A DNA stretch of 64,000 nucleotides, taken from assembly GCF_900637305.1 (NCBI RefSeq), contig NZ_LR134365.1, positions 1,233,501-1,297,500 on the forward strand, read 5' to 3'. Origin of the DNA: Cardiobacterium hominis (GTDB lineage Bacteria > Pseudomonadota > Gammaproteobacteria > Cardiobacteriales > Cardiobacteriaceae). Of the stretch, positions 52,378 to 61,594 are shown one piece after another. A model generated the notes under the pieces. The model made no database searches and was not told where the DNA came from. It saw only the letters and a program-made list of their open reading frames with translations. Positions within the stretch are counted from its first letter, which is position 1. Each line of letters opens with the position of its first letter. A program made the translations under genes and the position numbers.

Positions 52378-52735
52378 ACCGCTCGCCCTTGTCGCTGCCT
52401 TTCTTGCCGCCTGCACCACCCAAGCCACCTTCCTCGAAGGCGTACCGGCGCTTGCCGCCGGTGACGACACCTTCTGGGTGTACTACTGCGACAGTGGCGC
52501 CGAACTGCAAATGAACTACGCCAACATGGGCGGCGAATACAGCGTCACCCCCAAACTCAAAGACGGCAAGCGCGTCCTGCCGCGGCGCAGCGACTACGAC
52601 TTCAGCGACGGCGAATACCGCTGGACGAGCGACGACGGCGGCCGCTACTTCCGCCTCAGCCACGGCGAGCAAACCGTGTACGGCCAATGCAGCGGCCGTC
52701 GCCAACTGGACAAAAACGCCGTTTACCTGCGCTAG
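52370..52735 (+). CDS. MliC-like lipoprotein (putative C-type lysozyme inhibitor)
   Basis: A 121-residue protein with a lipoprotein signal (lipobox LAAC, Cys at residue 15). The mature part has VYYCDSGAELQMNYAN near its start and ends with TVYGQCSGR; these two Cys positions and the central SDGEYRW/YFRLSHGEQ pattern resemble the MliC/PliC beta-barrel. MliC proteins block host lysozyme in the periplasm. Homology is by pattern only and should be checked. The gene overlaps the MTHFR-like gene. Confidence 0.6.
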   Translation: MNKPLALVAAFLAACTTQATFLEGVPALAAGDDTFWVYYCDSGAELQMNYANMGGEYSVTPKLKDGKRVLPRRSDYDFSDGEYRWTSDDGGRYFRLSHGEQTVYGQCSGRRQLDKNAVYLR

Positions 52736-52815
52736 GTCAGCAGGCGCGTCTGGCCAACAAGAGAAAGGGCAGGGGGCTTTCCGATGACCTCAACGCCAAC
52801 CATCACCGGAGCCAT

Positions 52816-53256
52816 ATGAGCGACCCGGACGACGTATTATTCAATGCCATCAACGAAGCCTTGACGCGAGGCTGCTGCTATTACTGCGGCGACAAAGCTG
52901 AAGGGCGCATTGAAGGTTCGTGTCAGGGGGCGTACTGCTCCCGCTGCGGTATTTTCCTCGTTGCTACCTCCTACTATTTCCTGCCGATTCGCGAAGACCG
53001 CACCTGCTACCACATCCAGCTGCGTCACGCAGACGCGCGCAATCCGCGACACATCCGTACCCTTGCCCGCCTCACCCACCGCAACTATCTGCAAACCCGC
53101 GACCTCATTGATGAAAGCTGGCCGCTGATCGCGCAAGCCTTCGCCCTGGAAATCCTTGACGCCAAAAAAGCGTTGGATGCTGCTGGTATCGCCTACACCA
53201 TTACCCCTCCTTATCCTTACGACGATGACGGCGAAAAAAGGGGCGACAGCCCATGA
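52816..53256 (+). CDS. Hypothetical protein with zinc-ribbon-like Cys cluster
   Basis: A 146-residue protein of unknown function. CCYYCGDKAEGRIEGSC and then CSRCGIF give two CxxC pairs near residues 17 and 40, consistent with one zinc ribbon. The rest is soluble and has many His and Arg residues (TLARLTHRNYLQTRDLIDES). Start ATG follows CCGGAGCC; upstream in-frame codons overlap the lipoprotein gene. Overlaps the next gene by ATGA. Confidence 0.65.
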   Translation: MSDPDDVLFNAINEALTRGCCYYCGDKAEGRIEGSCQGAYCSRCGIFLVATSYYFLPIREDRTCYHIQLRHADARNPRHIRTLARLTHRNYLQTRDLIDESWPLIAQAFALEILDAKKALDAAGIAYTITPPYPYDDDGEKRGDSP

Positions 53257-54290
53257 CGCTCACCCTGCCGCGCCGCTTCCTGCCCTTTCTGTTCGCGCTC
53301 GCCGTCAGCATCGCGCTGGCGTTGTCTGCCTGCCAGCTTCTGCGGGAAAACCCGCACAGCTTCGGCGCTGCCTTCACCGCGCTGTTCGCCATCGTGTTAG
53401 CACTTGTCGCCTTGTGGTGGGCGTTGCGGCAGGCGCGTTACATGTTGCGTCCGGAAAGCCTGCATCTTGACCGCCACGGCCTGCACATCCGCCATCATGC
53501 CGTCGCGTGGCACACCCTGCACCTGCGCCCGGCGGATATTCTGGAACTCAGGCACGACGGCGCGACCCTTACCTTCAACTGGCGCGACAGCGAAACGACC
53601 CATCACGCCACCCTGCGCCTGCAGCGTGCATGCTACAGCGACGTCAGCGGCAAAACGCGCCGCGGCCAGGCAGCGGTGGCTCTGCTCGTCGCCCGCCTCG
53701 GTCAGCAACTGCCGTCGCCTACGGCTCCCGCCCGCCCCTCGCAGCCGTTCCACTACCAATGGCAATTCGCGCGTAACAACAGCGATAGCGACGACATCGG
53801 CTGTATGCTCATCGTCTTCGCTTTTCCGCTGCTGGCGGTCTGCGCCTGGCTCGCCGTGTTCCTTAACTCCACCTTGCAGCGAGCGAACGTCCCCGGCAGC
53901 ATGCTGATTACCACCACCGTTACCCTGCTTGGCCTCTGCGGCATCATGCTCGGCCTGAATAACCTCTGGCTGCGCCACGACAGCCGTCCTGCGCCAACCC
54001 TGCTTCTTGACCGCGACGGTGTCCATTACCAAAACGGCCGCAAAACCCTGCGCATTCCCTGGGCGAACATCAGCCTCGTGGAAACCAGACAAAACGCGCA
54101 GGAAGACGGCAGCTGGCGCTGCGCCGTGTATCTCTACTGGCAAGCGCACGCCAAAGCCGCCGCTCTTTGCCATTACAGCATCGACACCAGCCGCCCGACC
54201 GAACCCCAGGGCGACTGCCGCGACCTGACGCGGCAAATCGCGCAACTCATCCGCGCCTACAGCCCCAACCTTGGCAAAGCGCGCGACTGA
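53253..54290 (+). CDS. Hypothetical membrane protein with duplicated layout
   Basis: A 345-residue protein with two pairs of transmembrane segments (about residues 10-28 and 38-58; 185-205 and 218-238). Each pair is followed by a soluble beta-rich module with similar starts: PESLHLDRHGLHIRHHAVAW and APTLLLDRDGVHYQNGRKTL. The pattern 2TM-module-2TM-module looks like an internal duplication of a bacterial PH-like domain unit; this is inferred from layout. No function assigned. It ends a cluster of unknown genes; the next 338 bases are AT-rich and regulatory-looking. Confidence 0.65.
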   Translation: MTLTLPRRFLPFLFALAVSIALALSACQLLRENPHSFGAAFTALFAIVLALVALWWALRQARYMLRPESLHLDRHGLHIRHHAVAWHTLHLRPADILELRHDGATLTFNWRDSETTHHATLRLQRACYSDVSGKTRRGQAAVALLVARLGQQLPSPTAPARPSQPFHYQWQFARNNSDSDDIGCMLIVFAFPLLAVCAWLAVFLNSTLQRANVPGSMLITTTVTLLGLCGIMLGLNNLWLRHDSRPAPTLLLDRDGVHYQNGRKTLRIPWANISLVETRQNAQEDGSWRCAVYLYWQAHAKAAALCHYSIDTSRPTEPQGDCRDLTRQIAQLIRAYSPNLGKARD

Positions 54291-54369
54291 ATCGCCGCTT
54301 TTCGCTATCTCTATCACCGCCAAAATCTCATATTTGTACCGCTTGGTTATCCAACCGCCGTGAGTTGCT

Positions 54370-54439
54370 AATTGTTGGCTGCTATATATTGGTGTTTATC
54401 TTATTTTTATTCTTTATTTTCAATATATAACCAACAATT
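54370..54439. promoter_or_regulatory. Inverted repeat in the AT-rich gap before the sorbitol operon
   Basis: AATTGTTGG (54370-54378) and CCAACAATT (54431-54439) are perfect inverted copies flanking an AT-rich stretch that also has TATATA at both inner edges. Spaced about 60 bases centre to centre, they could be paired operators or a long hairpin. The gap (54291-54628) has no gene; GGTTATCCAACC at 54342 is a further small palindrome. Confidence 0.45.
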
Positions 54440-54577
54440 CAAACGGCTTAATCAGAAAGGATTGTTGTTTTTCATAGGTATTAAGCAACAAAATTCCACA
54501 TAAAAACAAGTAAAAAAGCTAAAATTCACAACCGTATTCTTGCGATTCCACGCATCGTCAGTAAAATCCGTGTTGCG

Positions 54578-54606
54578 CAGCGCCGTTACGCGCTGTGGGT
54601 TTTTCT
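54578..54606 (+). promoter_or_regulatory. Terminator-like hairpin in the srlA leader
   Basis: CAGCGC-CGTTAC-GCGCTG followed by TGGGTTTTTC, 24 bases before the srlA start. Could be an attenuator or an antitermination site; PTS operons are often controlled this way, but no antiterminator gene is in the window. Confidence 0.45.
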
Positions 54607-54628
54607 TCTGTCTATATGAGGTGTGTTT

Positions 54629-55186
54629 ATGAATGCGATAACGCATGGGGCCGAGTGGTTTATCGGCCTGTTTCAAAAGGGCGGCGAGGTGTTCGTCGGC
54701 ATGGTGACGGGGATTTTGCCGTTGCTGATTGCCTTGCTGGTGGTGATGAATGCGGTGATTGCCTTTGTCGGTCAGCAGCGCATCGAGCGGCTGGCGCAGA
54801 AGTGTGCGGGTAATCCGGTATCCCGTTATTTGATTTTGCCGGTCATCGGCACGTTCGTGTTTTGTAATCCGATGACCCTCAGTTTGGGGCGCTTCATGCC
54901 GGAGTGCTACAAACCCAGTTATTACGCCGCCGCGTCGTATAGCTGTCACTCGATGAACGGTATGTTCCCGCACATCAATCCGGGCGAGTTGTTCGTTTAT
55001 CTCGGTATCGCCAACGGCCTGAAAACGCTGGGGCTGGATTTGGCACCGCTTGCCGTCTGCTATTTGCTGGTCGGCATGGTGACCAATTTCTTCCGGGGCT
55101 GGGTGAATGACTGGACAACGGCGCTGTTCGAGAAGCGCATGGGCATCCGTCTTGACCGCACCGTTAATTTGGGTAATTCCAACTAA
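54629..55186 (+). CDS. srlA: Glucitol/sorbitol PTS enzyme IIC component
   Basis: A 185-residue inner-membrane IIC2 domain of the sorbitol phosphotransferase. It starts [20 protein letters not shown], and [20 protein letters not shown] with [20 protein letters not shown] are typical. The ATG is preferred over a GTG two codons earlier because of GAGG spacing. First gene of srlA-srlE-srlB-srlD; the adjacent SrlE carries the IIB and the other membrane part. Confidence 0.92.
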   Translation: MNAITHGAEWFIGLFQKGGEVFVGMVTGILPLLIALLVVMNAVIAFVGQQRIERLAQKCAGNPVSRYLILPVIGTFVFCNPMTLSLGRFMPECYKPSYYAAASYSCHSMNGMFPHINPGELFVYLGIANGLKTLGLDLAPLAVCYLLVGMVTNFFRGWVNDWTTALFEKRMGIRLDRTVNLGNSN

Positions 55187-55197
55187 AGGGGGGCGTC

Positions 55198-56187
55198 ATG
55201 AGCAAGGCTATTCGTATTGTTAAAGGTAATGGCGGCTGGGGCGGCCCGTTGCTGCTGAATGTCGAGGAAGGCAAGAAGATTCTTTATATGACCGCCGGTA
55301 CCCGTCCGGACATTGTTGACCGCCTGGTTGAGCTGACCGGTTGGGAAGCGGTGGACGGTTTCAAGGAAGGCGAACCGCCAGCGGAGGAAATCGGCGTCGC
55401 GATTATCGACTGCGGCGGTACGCTGCGCTGCGGCCTCTATCCGAAGCGGCGCATTCCGACCATCAATATTCACGCCACCGGCAAATCCGGGCCGCTGGCG
55501 GAGTTCATCGTTGAAGATATTTATGTCTCCGCCGTGCGTCCGCATGACATCAATCTCGCCGATGGTGAAGCGCCTGCCGCGACGCCTGCACCCGCTGCGC
55601 AAGCGGCCAACGCACCTCGCGATTACGACACCTCGCGCAAAATTAGCGAACAGTCCGACGGCCTCTTGGCGCGTATCGGCATCGGCATGGGGTCGGTTAT
55701 CGCCGTTTTCTTCCAGGCGGGACGCGACACCATCGATACGGTGCTGAAAACCATCCTGCCTTTTATGGCCTTTGTTTCGGCGCTGATCGGTATCATCATC
55801 GCTTCCGGCCTCGGTGACTGGATTGCGCACGGCCTCGAACCGCTGGCGAAAAGCCCCATCGGCCTGATTGCGCTGTCGCTGATTTGTTCCTTCCCCTTCC
55901 TCTCGCCCTTCCTTGGCCCAGGCGCGGTGATTGCGCAAGTCATCGGCGTACTGGTCGGCACGATGATTGGTCAAGGCGTAGTGCCGCCGCATCTGGCGTT
56001 GCCCGCGTTGTTTGCCATCAACGCGCAAGCTGCCTGCGACTTCATTCCGGTCGGTCTCTCTCTCGCCGAAGCCAAGCAGGATACGGTGCGGGTCGGCGTG
56101 CCTTCGGTACTGCTCGGCCGCTTCCTGACCGGCGCGCCGACGGTACTCATCGCCTGGTTCGTCTCCGGCTTCATCTATCAGGGGTGA
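55198..56187 (+). CDS. srlE: Glucitol/sorbitol PTS enzyme IIBC component
   Basis: A 329-residue protein. The N-terminal IIB domain begins [20 protein letters not shown], and the phosphorylated Cys is in [20 protein letters not shown] (about residue 75). An Ala/Pro linker (about 120-140) leads to the membrane IIC part with [20 protein letters not shown] and [16 protein letters not shown]. It phosphorylates sorbitol during uptake. Starts 12 bases after srlA. Confidence 0.93.
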   Translation: MSKAIRIVKGNGGWGGPLLLNVEEGKKILYMTAGTRPDIVDRLVELTGWEAVDGFKEGEPPAEEIGVAIIDCGGTLRCGLYPKRRIPTINIHATGKSGPLAEFIVEDIYVSAVRPHDINLADGEAPAATPAPAAQAANAPRDYDTSRKISEQSDGLLARIGIGMGSVIAVFFQAGRDTIDTVLKTILPFMAFVSALIGIIIASGLGDWIAHGLEPLAKSPIGLIALSLICSFPFLSPFLGPGAVIAQVIGVLVGTMIGQGVVPPHLALPALFAINAQAACDFIPVGLSLAEAKQDTVRVGVPSVLLGRFLTGAPTVLIAWFVSGFIYQG

Positions 56188-56190
56188 GCC

Positions 56191-56562
56191 ATGTCCGTGA
56201 TTTATCAATCGCAATTTACCCGTGCCGGTTCGCTGGCACGGGAGGGCTTCGGCGACGGCATGTTCATCACCTTCGCCGAAAACGAGGCGACGGATGACAT
56301 GGCCGATTACTGCTTTCTCCACACGCACGGCCAGCTGACGCAAGACTTCACCTTGGGCGACCTGTTCGTCATCGCGGGCAAACGCTTCCCGCTGACTGCC
56401 ATCGGTAGCAACGCGCTCGATAACTTCCGCGCGCTTGGCCACATCACCGTGTATTTCGACGGCGCAGAAACCGCCAAACTGCCCGGCACCGTGCACCTGC
56501 TCGGCAATTTACCCGCAGACGCCTTGCAAGACGGCAGCAGCTTCGCCATCGAAACCCATTAA
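56191..56562 (+). CDS. srlB: Glucitol/sorbitol PTS enzyme IIA component
   Basis: A 123-residue cytoplasmic IIA protein which passes phosphate from HPr to the IIB domain of SrlE. The active-site His is likely in the DYCFLHTHGQL segment (about residue 43-47). FRALGHITVYFDG and LPGTVHLLG follow, as in the family. Starts three bases after srlE. Length equals E. coli SrlB (123). Confidence 0.92.
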   Translation: MSVIYQSQFTRAGSLAREGFGDGMFITFAENEATDDMADYCFLHTHGQLTQDFTLGDLFVIAGKRFPLTAIGSNALDNFRALGHITVYFDGAETAKLPGTVHLLGNLPADALQDGSSFAIETH

Positions 56563-56577
56563 ATAGAGGATTCCATC

Positions 56578-57360
56578 ATGACCACACAAACAGCCATCGT
56601 CATCGGTGGCGGACAAACCCTGGGCGCGTTTCTCTGCAAAGGCCTGGCGGATGCGGGCTACCGCGTCGCCGTTGCCGACTTGAACGGCACGAACGCCGAA
56701 GCGGTCGCCGAAGAAATCAACGCCACCCGTGGTGTCGGACGCGCCGCCGGATTCGCAGTGGATGCTACTGACGAAACCGCAGTTGATGCGCTCGCCCAAG
56801 CGGTCGATACCACCTTTGGCCGCAGCGACCTTTTGCTGTACAGCGCCGGCGTCGCCAAAGCCTCACCCATCTGGGATTTCCCGCTCAAAGACTTCCAGCG
56901 CTCACTGGATGTCAACCTCACCGGCTACTTCCTCTGCGCCCGCGCCTTTGCCCGCCTGATGCGGCGCGACGGCATCCGCGGCCGCATCATTGAAATCAAC
57001 TCCAAATCCGGCAAAGTCGGCAGCAAATACAACGCCGGCTACAGCGCCGCCAAATTCGGCGCGGTCGGCCTGACCCAGTCGCTCGCGCTGGACTTGGCCG
57101 ACAGCGGCATCACCGTGAACGCGCTGATGCTGGGCAACCTGTTGAAATCGCCGATGTTCCAGTCGCTCATCCCCGAATACGCGAAAAAACTCGGCATTCC
57201 GGAAGATCAGGTCGAGCAGACCTACATCGACAAAGTCCCGCTGAAACGCGGCTGCGACTATCAGGACGTGCTGAACGTGCTGCTCTTCTACGCCAGCGAC
57301 AAAGCCTCTTATTGCACGGGGCAGTCGATCAACATCACCGGCGGACAAGTGATGTTCTGA
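56578..57360 (+). CDS. srlD: Sorbitol-6-phosphate 2-dehydrogenase
   Basis: A 260-residue short-chain dehydrogenase oxidising sorbitol 6-phosphate to fructose 6-phosphate with NAD. The cofactor motif is IVIGGGQTLGAFLCKGL; the catalytic Ser is in INSKSGKVGSKYNAGYSAAK and Tyr/Lys in YSAAK. KVPLKRGCDYQDVLNVLLFY and ITGGQVMF match SrlD. It is the catabolic enzyme of the operon. A hairpin lies between it and adhE. Confidence 0.94.
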   Translation: MTTQTAIVIGGGQTLGAFLCKGLADAGYRVAVADLNGTNAEAVAEEINATRGVGRAAGFAVDATDETAVDALAQAVDTTFGRSDLLLYSAGVAKASPIWDFPLKDFQRSLDVNLTGYFLCARAFARLMRRDGIRGRIIEINSKSGKVGSKYNAGYSAAKFGAVGLTQSLALDLADSGITVNALMLGNLLKSPMFQSLIPEYAKKLGIPEDQVEQTYIDKVPLKRGCDYQDVLNVLLFYASDKASYCTGQSINITGGQVMF

Positions 57361-57372
57361 GCCAAAATCTAC

Positions 57373-57397
57373 CGGGCGGGGCGATGTGTCCCGCCCG
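57373..57397 (+). promoter_or_regulatory. Intercistronic hairpin between srlD and adhE
   Basis: CGGGCGGG-GCGATGTGT-CCCGCCCG, a perfect eight-base stem without a T run. It may stabilise or process the srl mRNA or reduce read-through; it is not a classical terminator. Confidence 0.5.
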
Positions 57398-57427
57398 AAA
57401 ACCATCAAAAGAACACAGGAGATAATC

Positions 57428-60067
57428 ATGGCCGACCCCAAAACCGACAAACAGACCGAAGCCGAAGCCCACGTTGACACACTGGTGCGTCGCGGACTGA
57501 AAGCGCTGGAACAATTCCGCGAGCTCAATCAGGAACAAGTGGACTACATCGTCGCGAAAGCTTCGGTGGCGGCGCTGGATCAGCACGGTGTCCTCGCCAA
57601 ACACGCATTGGATGAAACGAAGCGCGGCGTCTTTGAAGACAAGGCAACGAAAAACCTCTTTGCCTGTGAGCACGTTTTCAACAAGATGCGCCACACCAAA
57701 ACCGTTGGCGTCATCAGCGAAGACGAAGTGAGCGGTTTGACCCTGATTGCCGAACCGGTCGGCGTCATCTGCGGCATCACCCCCACCACCAATCCGACCT
57801 CCACCGCCATCTTCAAATCGCTGATTGCCCTGAAAACGCGCAACCCTATCGTCTTCGCCTTCCACCCCTCCGCTCAGGAAAGCTCGGCGCACGCCGCACA
57901 AGTCGTTTACGACGCCGCCGTCGCCGCCGGTGCACCCGAACACTGCATCCAGTGGATTACCCTGCCTTCGATAGAAGCAACCAATGCCCTGATGAAGCAC
58001 GACGGCATTGCCACTATCCTCGCCACCGGCGGTAACGCCATGGTGCGCGCCGCCTATTCCTGCGGCAAACCGGCGCTCGGCGTTGGCGCGGGCAACGTTC
58101 CCGCCTACGTCGAAAAAACGGCTGACCTGCGCCAGGCCGCACACGACATCGTAATGAGTAAATCCTTCGATAACGGCATGGTCTGCGCCTCCGAACAGGC
58201 GGTGATCATCGACAAAGAAATCTACGATGACTTCGTGAAAGAGCTGAAAAGCTACCACGTCCATTTCATCAACAAAAAAGAAAAAGCGCTCCTGGAAGAA
58301 CACTGCTTCGGCGTGAAAGCGCACAGCAAAGACTGCGCGCAGGGCAAACTCAACGCCGATATCGTTGGCCGCCCGGCAGCGTGGATTGCCGAACAGGCCG
58401 GCTTCAGTGTGCCGCCCGGTACCAGCATCCTCGCCGCCGAAGTCAGTGAAATCGGCGAAAAAGAACCGCTGACCCGCGAAAAACTCTCGCCCATCATCGC
58501 CGTCGCCAAAGCGGACAGCACGCAGGACGGCATTGACAAGGCGCGGCAAATGGTCGAATTCCACGGTCTCGGCCACTCCGCCGCCATCCACACCAAAGAC
58601 GCGGCGCTTGCCAAAGAATTCGGGCGGCAAATCCGCGCCATCCGCATCATCTGGAACTCACCCTCCACCTTCGGCGGCATTGGCGACATGTACAACGCCT
58701 TCCTGCCGTCGCTCACCCTCGGCTGCGGTTCCTGCGGGCGCAACTCGGTCGGCGACAACGTCAGCGCCGTCAACCTGCTGAACATCAAAAAAGTCGGCCG
58801 CCGGAGAAACAATATGCAATGGTTCAAAGTCCCTCCCAAAATCTACTTCGAACGCGATGCGGTGCAATACCTGCAAACGATGAAAGATGTGTCCAAAGCC
58901 ATGATCGTCACCGACAAAACCATGGTCGAACACGGCTTCCTGCAACGCATCATCGAACAACTGCAACTGCGCAGTAACCACGTCACCTACACCGTCTTTT
59001 CCGACGTCGAGCCTGATCCGGACATCACCACCGTCACCCGTGGCGCGGAAATCATGAAAACCTTTGCGCCGGACACCATCATCGCCCTTGGCGGCGGCTC
59101 GGTCATGGACGCGGCGAAAGTCATGTGGATGTTTTACGAACAGCCGCAAATAGATTTCCGCGATCTCGTGCAGAAATTCATGGATATCCGCAAGCGCGCC
59201 TTCAAATTCCCCGAACTGGGCGAAAAAGCGAAATACGTCGGCATCCCGACCACTTCCGGCACCGGCTCGGAAGTCACGCCGTTTGCCGTTATTTCCGACA
59301 AACAGCACAACCGCAAATACCCACTTGCCGACTACTCGCTCACACCGACGGTCGCTATCGTTGACCCCGCCTTCGTCATGACCGTGCCGCCGCACGTCGT
59401 CGCCGATACCGGCATGGATGTCCTCACCCACGCGGTTGAGGCCTACGTTTCCACCCTCGCCAACGATTACACCGACGGCCTCGCGCTGCAGGCCATCAAA
59501 ATCGTCTTCCAGTACCTGGAAAGCTCGGTGAAAAACGCCGATTTTGAATCGCGGGAAAAAATGCACAATGCCTCCACCATGGCAGGCATGGCCTTTGCCA
59601 ACGCCTTCCTCGGCATTTCGCACTCCATGGCGCACAAAATCGGCGGCTATTTCCACACCATGCATGGCCGCACCAACGCCATCCTGCTGCCCTACGTCAT
59701 CCGCTACAACGGCACGCGCCCGGCGAAAACCGCGACCTGGCCGAAGTACAACTACTACCACGCCGACGAAAAATATCAGGACATCGCGCGTCTGCTCGGC
59801 CTGCCGGCGGCAACGCCGGAAGAAGCGGTCAGCGCCTTCGCTCAGGCGGTGTATGAGCTTGGTGAGCGCGTCGGCATCAAGATGAGTTTCCGTGACCAGG
59901 GCATCGACGAAAAAACCTGGATGGCGGCGGCGGAAGAAATCGCCTATCTCGCCTACGAGGACCAATGCTCACCGGCCAACCCGCGCCTGGCGATGGTCAG
60001 CGACATGAAAGAAATTCTCGAAGACGCCTACTACGGCTACAAAACCCGACCGGGACGGATTAAATAA
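57428..60067 (+). CDS. adhE: Bifunctional acetaldehyde-CoA/alcohol dehydrogenase
   Basis: An 879-residue fusion enzyme reducing acetyl-CoA to ethanol with two NADH. The N-terminal CoA-acylating aldehyde dehydrogenase has ICGITPTTNPTSTAIFK and the catalytic Cys in FDNGMVCASEQAV (about residue 252). The C-terminal iron alcohol dehydrogenase (from about 450) has ALGGGSVMDAAKVMW, GIPTTSGTGSE and the metal site GISHSMAHKIGGYFHTMHG. Start after CAGGAGATAATC. It is 67 bases behind srlD on the same strand, suggesting co-expression with sorbitol use. AdhE forms spirosomes in related bacteria. Confidence 0.95.
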   Translation: MADPKTDKQTEAEAHVDTLVRRGLKALEQFRELNQEQVDYIVAKASVAALDQHGVLAKHALDETKRGVFEDKATKNLFACEHVFNKMRHTKTVGVISEDEVSGLTLIAEPVGVICGITPTTNPTSTAIFKSLIALKTRNPIVFAFHPSAQESSAHAAQVVYDAAVAAGAPEHCIQWITLPSIEATNALMKHDGIATILATGGNAMVRAAYSCGKPALGVGAGNVPAYVEKTADLRQAAHDIVMSKSFDNGMVCASEQAVIIDKEIYDDFVKELKSYHVHFINKKEKALLEEHCFGVKAHSKDCAQGKLNADIVGRPAAWIAEQAGFSVPPGTSILAAEVSEIGEKEPLTREKLSPIIAVAKADSTQDGIDKARQMVEFHGLGHSAAIHTKDAALAKEFGRQIRAIRIIWNSPSTFGGIGDMYNAFLPSLTLGCGSCGRNSVGDNVSAVNLLNIKKVGRRRNNMQWFKVPPKIYFERDAVQYLQTMKDVSKAMIVTDKTMVEHGFLQRIIEQLQLRSNHVTYTVFSDVEPDPDITTVTRGAEIMKTFAPDTIIALGGGSVMDAAKVMWMFYEQPQIDFRDLVQKFMDIRKRAFKFPELGEKAKYVGIPTTSGTGSEVTPFAVISDKQHNRKYPLADYSLTPTVAIVDPAFVMTVPPHVVADTGMDVLTHAVEAYVSTLANDYTDGLALQAIKIVFQYLESSVKNADFESREKMHNASTMAGMAFANAFLGISHSMAHKIGGYFHTMHGRTNAILLPYVIRYNGTRPAKTATWPKYNYYHADEKYQDIARLLGLPAATPEEAVSAFAQAVYELGERVGIKMSFRDQGIDEKTWMAAAEEIAYLAYEDQCSPANPRLAMVSDMKEILEDAYYGYKTRPGRIK

Positions 60068-60082
60068 TCATCCTGCGATCGC

Positions 60083-60111
60083 AAAAAACCGTCCCTGGAG
60101 GCGGTTTTTTT
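60083..60111 (+). terminator. Rho-independent terminator of adhE
   Basis: AAAAAACCG-TCCCTGGAGG-CGGTTTTTT: A/T-flanked stem with run of T on the right. Confidence 0.8.
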
Positions 60112-60130
60112 GTGCGGGAGCGGAAAACAG

Positions 60131-61151
60131 GGCGTATAGGACAAAATGGAGGCTAGTCGCCCCTATTGTCCGAAAATAATCCTTTATAAACCTGATCTTA
60201 TTCTCCCTTTTCATCCCGTGATGACACCCCAATTTGCGCTTTAAGTCGGCAAAGCGTCCATCCAGCAGATTGGTGGTGTTGCACATGCCCAACTCAGGAT
60301 GGCCTCGAAGGTAAACAGGTAGTCCAGGTTCCGTTTCAGGCTCAAATACGCGCTTCTCAGCGTCTTGTGCGTGTAGTGCGAATTGCCGGTTTCCTCGTTG
60401 ACCGTTCGTTCGTTGAGGAAGCACTCACGCTGCCCAAACCACGCCTGCAGCGCGCCTTGAAACGCCTCCTTATGCGCTCCTTTCAGGGTGAGCGTCAGCC
60501 GCCACAGCGCCTTACCTACGCCCGTTTTCGGGTTACGTGTCAGATAACGGCTGACAGTTTTGACTTGGTGAAACTGGCATAGCTGCGCGGGAATCTCCGG
60601 GAACAGCTGCAACAATCCTTTCCGCCCGTCACAAACGATGCTCTGTATTACAACGCCTTTTTCCCGAAGCTCGTTCAGCGCCGCGGCATACAGGGCGTTG
60701 GTTTCGTATTTGACTTCATCGACGGACAGAGCCTGTTGGCTGATGCTGTCCATCAGCACCATCACGCCGAAACTGCGCCCGAAGTATGTGGTACCCATGA
60801 TGATGTTGGCTTTTTCGGGCAGCGGGTAGCGCTCCCTGATTTGCACACTGCGAAGGCGGCGATAGATGGTTTTGCTGCCGCATCCGTACTGCTTGGCAAG
60901 CTGCGCGGCCGTTTGTTTGCCTGCGCTATAAGCTGTCCAAAGCTCGTCGTTTTGAAGGCGCTTGCCGCCGTCAAAACGTTTGCCGCAAGCCTTGCATTTA
61001 TATCGTTGCTTGCCATTTTGCCAGCCATCTTTTTTGATCTGCTTTGAGCCGCAGAAAAAGCATTTTTTGTGTTCAAAGCCTTTGACCCCGCTTAAAGCCT
61101 TGCAGCATAAGGCTTACAGCGATTCTTGGCTCCTTTTTTGTCCTATACGCC
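60131..61151 (-). mobile_element. Insertion sequence with IS256-variant (Zn-ribbon) transposase, 1021 bp
   Basis: Perfect 16-bp terminal inverted repeats GGCGTATAGGACAAAA (60131-60146, and inverted at 61136-61151) bound the transposase gene. No direct repeat of the target is seen at the two ends: CGGAAAACAG on the left and GTGCTGCCTG on the right. On the right it cuts into a second, related but different transposase gene. The missing duplication suggests a deletion or recombination after insertion. Confidence 0.85.
60154..61085 (-). pseudogene. IS256-family transposase, variant zinc-binding type, frameshifted
   Basis: The N-terminus carries a zinc ribbon (CFFCGSKQIKKDGW and YKCKACGKRF) followed by a helix-turn-helix (WTAYSAGKQTAAQLAKQYGC). 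The catalytic core has IIMGTTYFGRSFGVMVLMD with the first Asp-like region, SIVCDGRKGLLQLFPEIPAQ and LCQFHQVKTVSRYLTRNPKT. Near 60310 the frame shifts by one base: one frame ends in WMDALPT while the proper C-terminus continues in another as HPELGMCNTTNLLDGRFADL. No good ATG is visible at the N-terminus. Probably inactive. Confidence 0.75.
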
Positions 61152-61594
61152 GTGCTGCCTGGCTCTTGGGCTTCCTGGTCAGGTGGCGCACGATGATTTT
61201 GATTGGATGAAATTGGCACATCTGCACGGGGATGTCCGGAAAAGAGCCTAGCAAGCTGCTTTTGCTGTCACAGATAATGCTTTGCATCCCCTCTTTTTCT
61301 CGCAACGCCGCGACCTCCTGCGTGTAGAGCGTGTTGGTTTCCCGCTCAACTACCACGACCATCAAGGCGCGCTTGCTGCGAGCGTCGTAGAGGATCATGA
61401 CGCCCCACTGGTTGCCGAAATAAGTGGTGTCCATGATGAGGTTCACGGGTGTCTGTGGCAGCGCGCATTCAGCCTGTGTAGCGGCTTTGATGAGGTGGCG
61501 ACGAATCGTTTTGATGCTGCATCCGTACTGCGCGGCAAGCTATGCGGTGCTTTGCTTGCCTTCGCTGTAGCACTCCCAAAGGGCGTTGGGTTTA
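61152..61594 (-). pseudogene. Fragment of a second zinc-ribbon IS256-variant transposase
   Basis: NALWECYSEGKQSTA, an in-frame TAG, LAAQYGCSIKTIRRHLIKAA, then VNLIMDTTYFGNQWGVMILY and SIICDSKSSLLGSFPDIPVQ, MCQFHPIKIIVRHLTRKPKS. This is homologous to, but clearly diverged from, the transposase at 60154-61085. It lacks both ends: the right is cut by the IS5-family element and the left by the IS at 60131-61151. Confidence 0.75.

Noticed and set aside
58658-59965. A 435-codon frame opposite adhE
   Set aside because: Antisense shadow of the alcohol dehydrogenase half; no motif and no ribosome-binding site.
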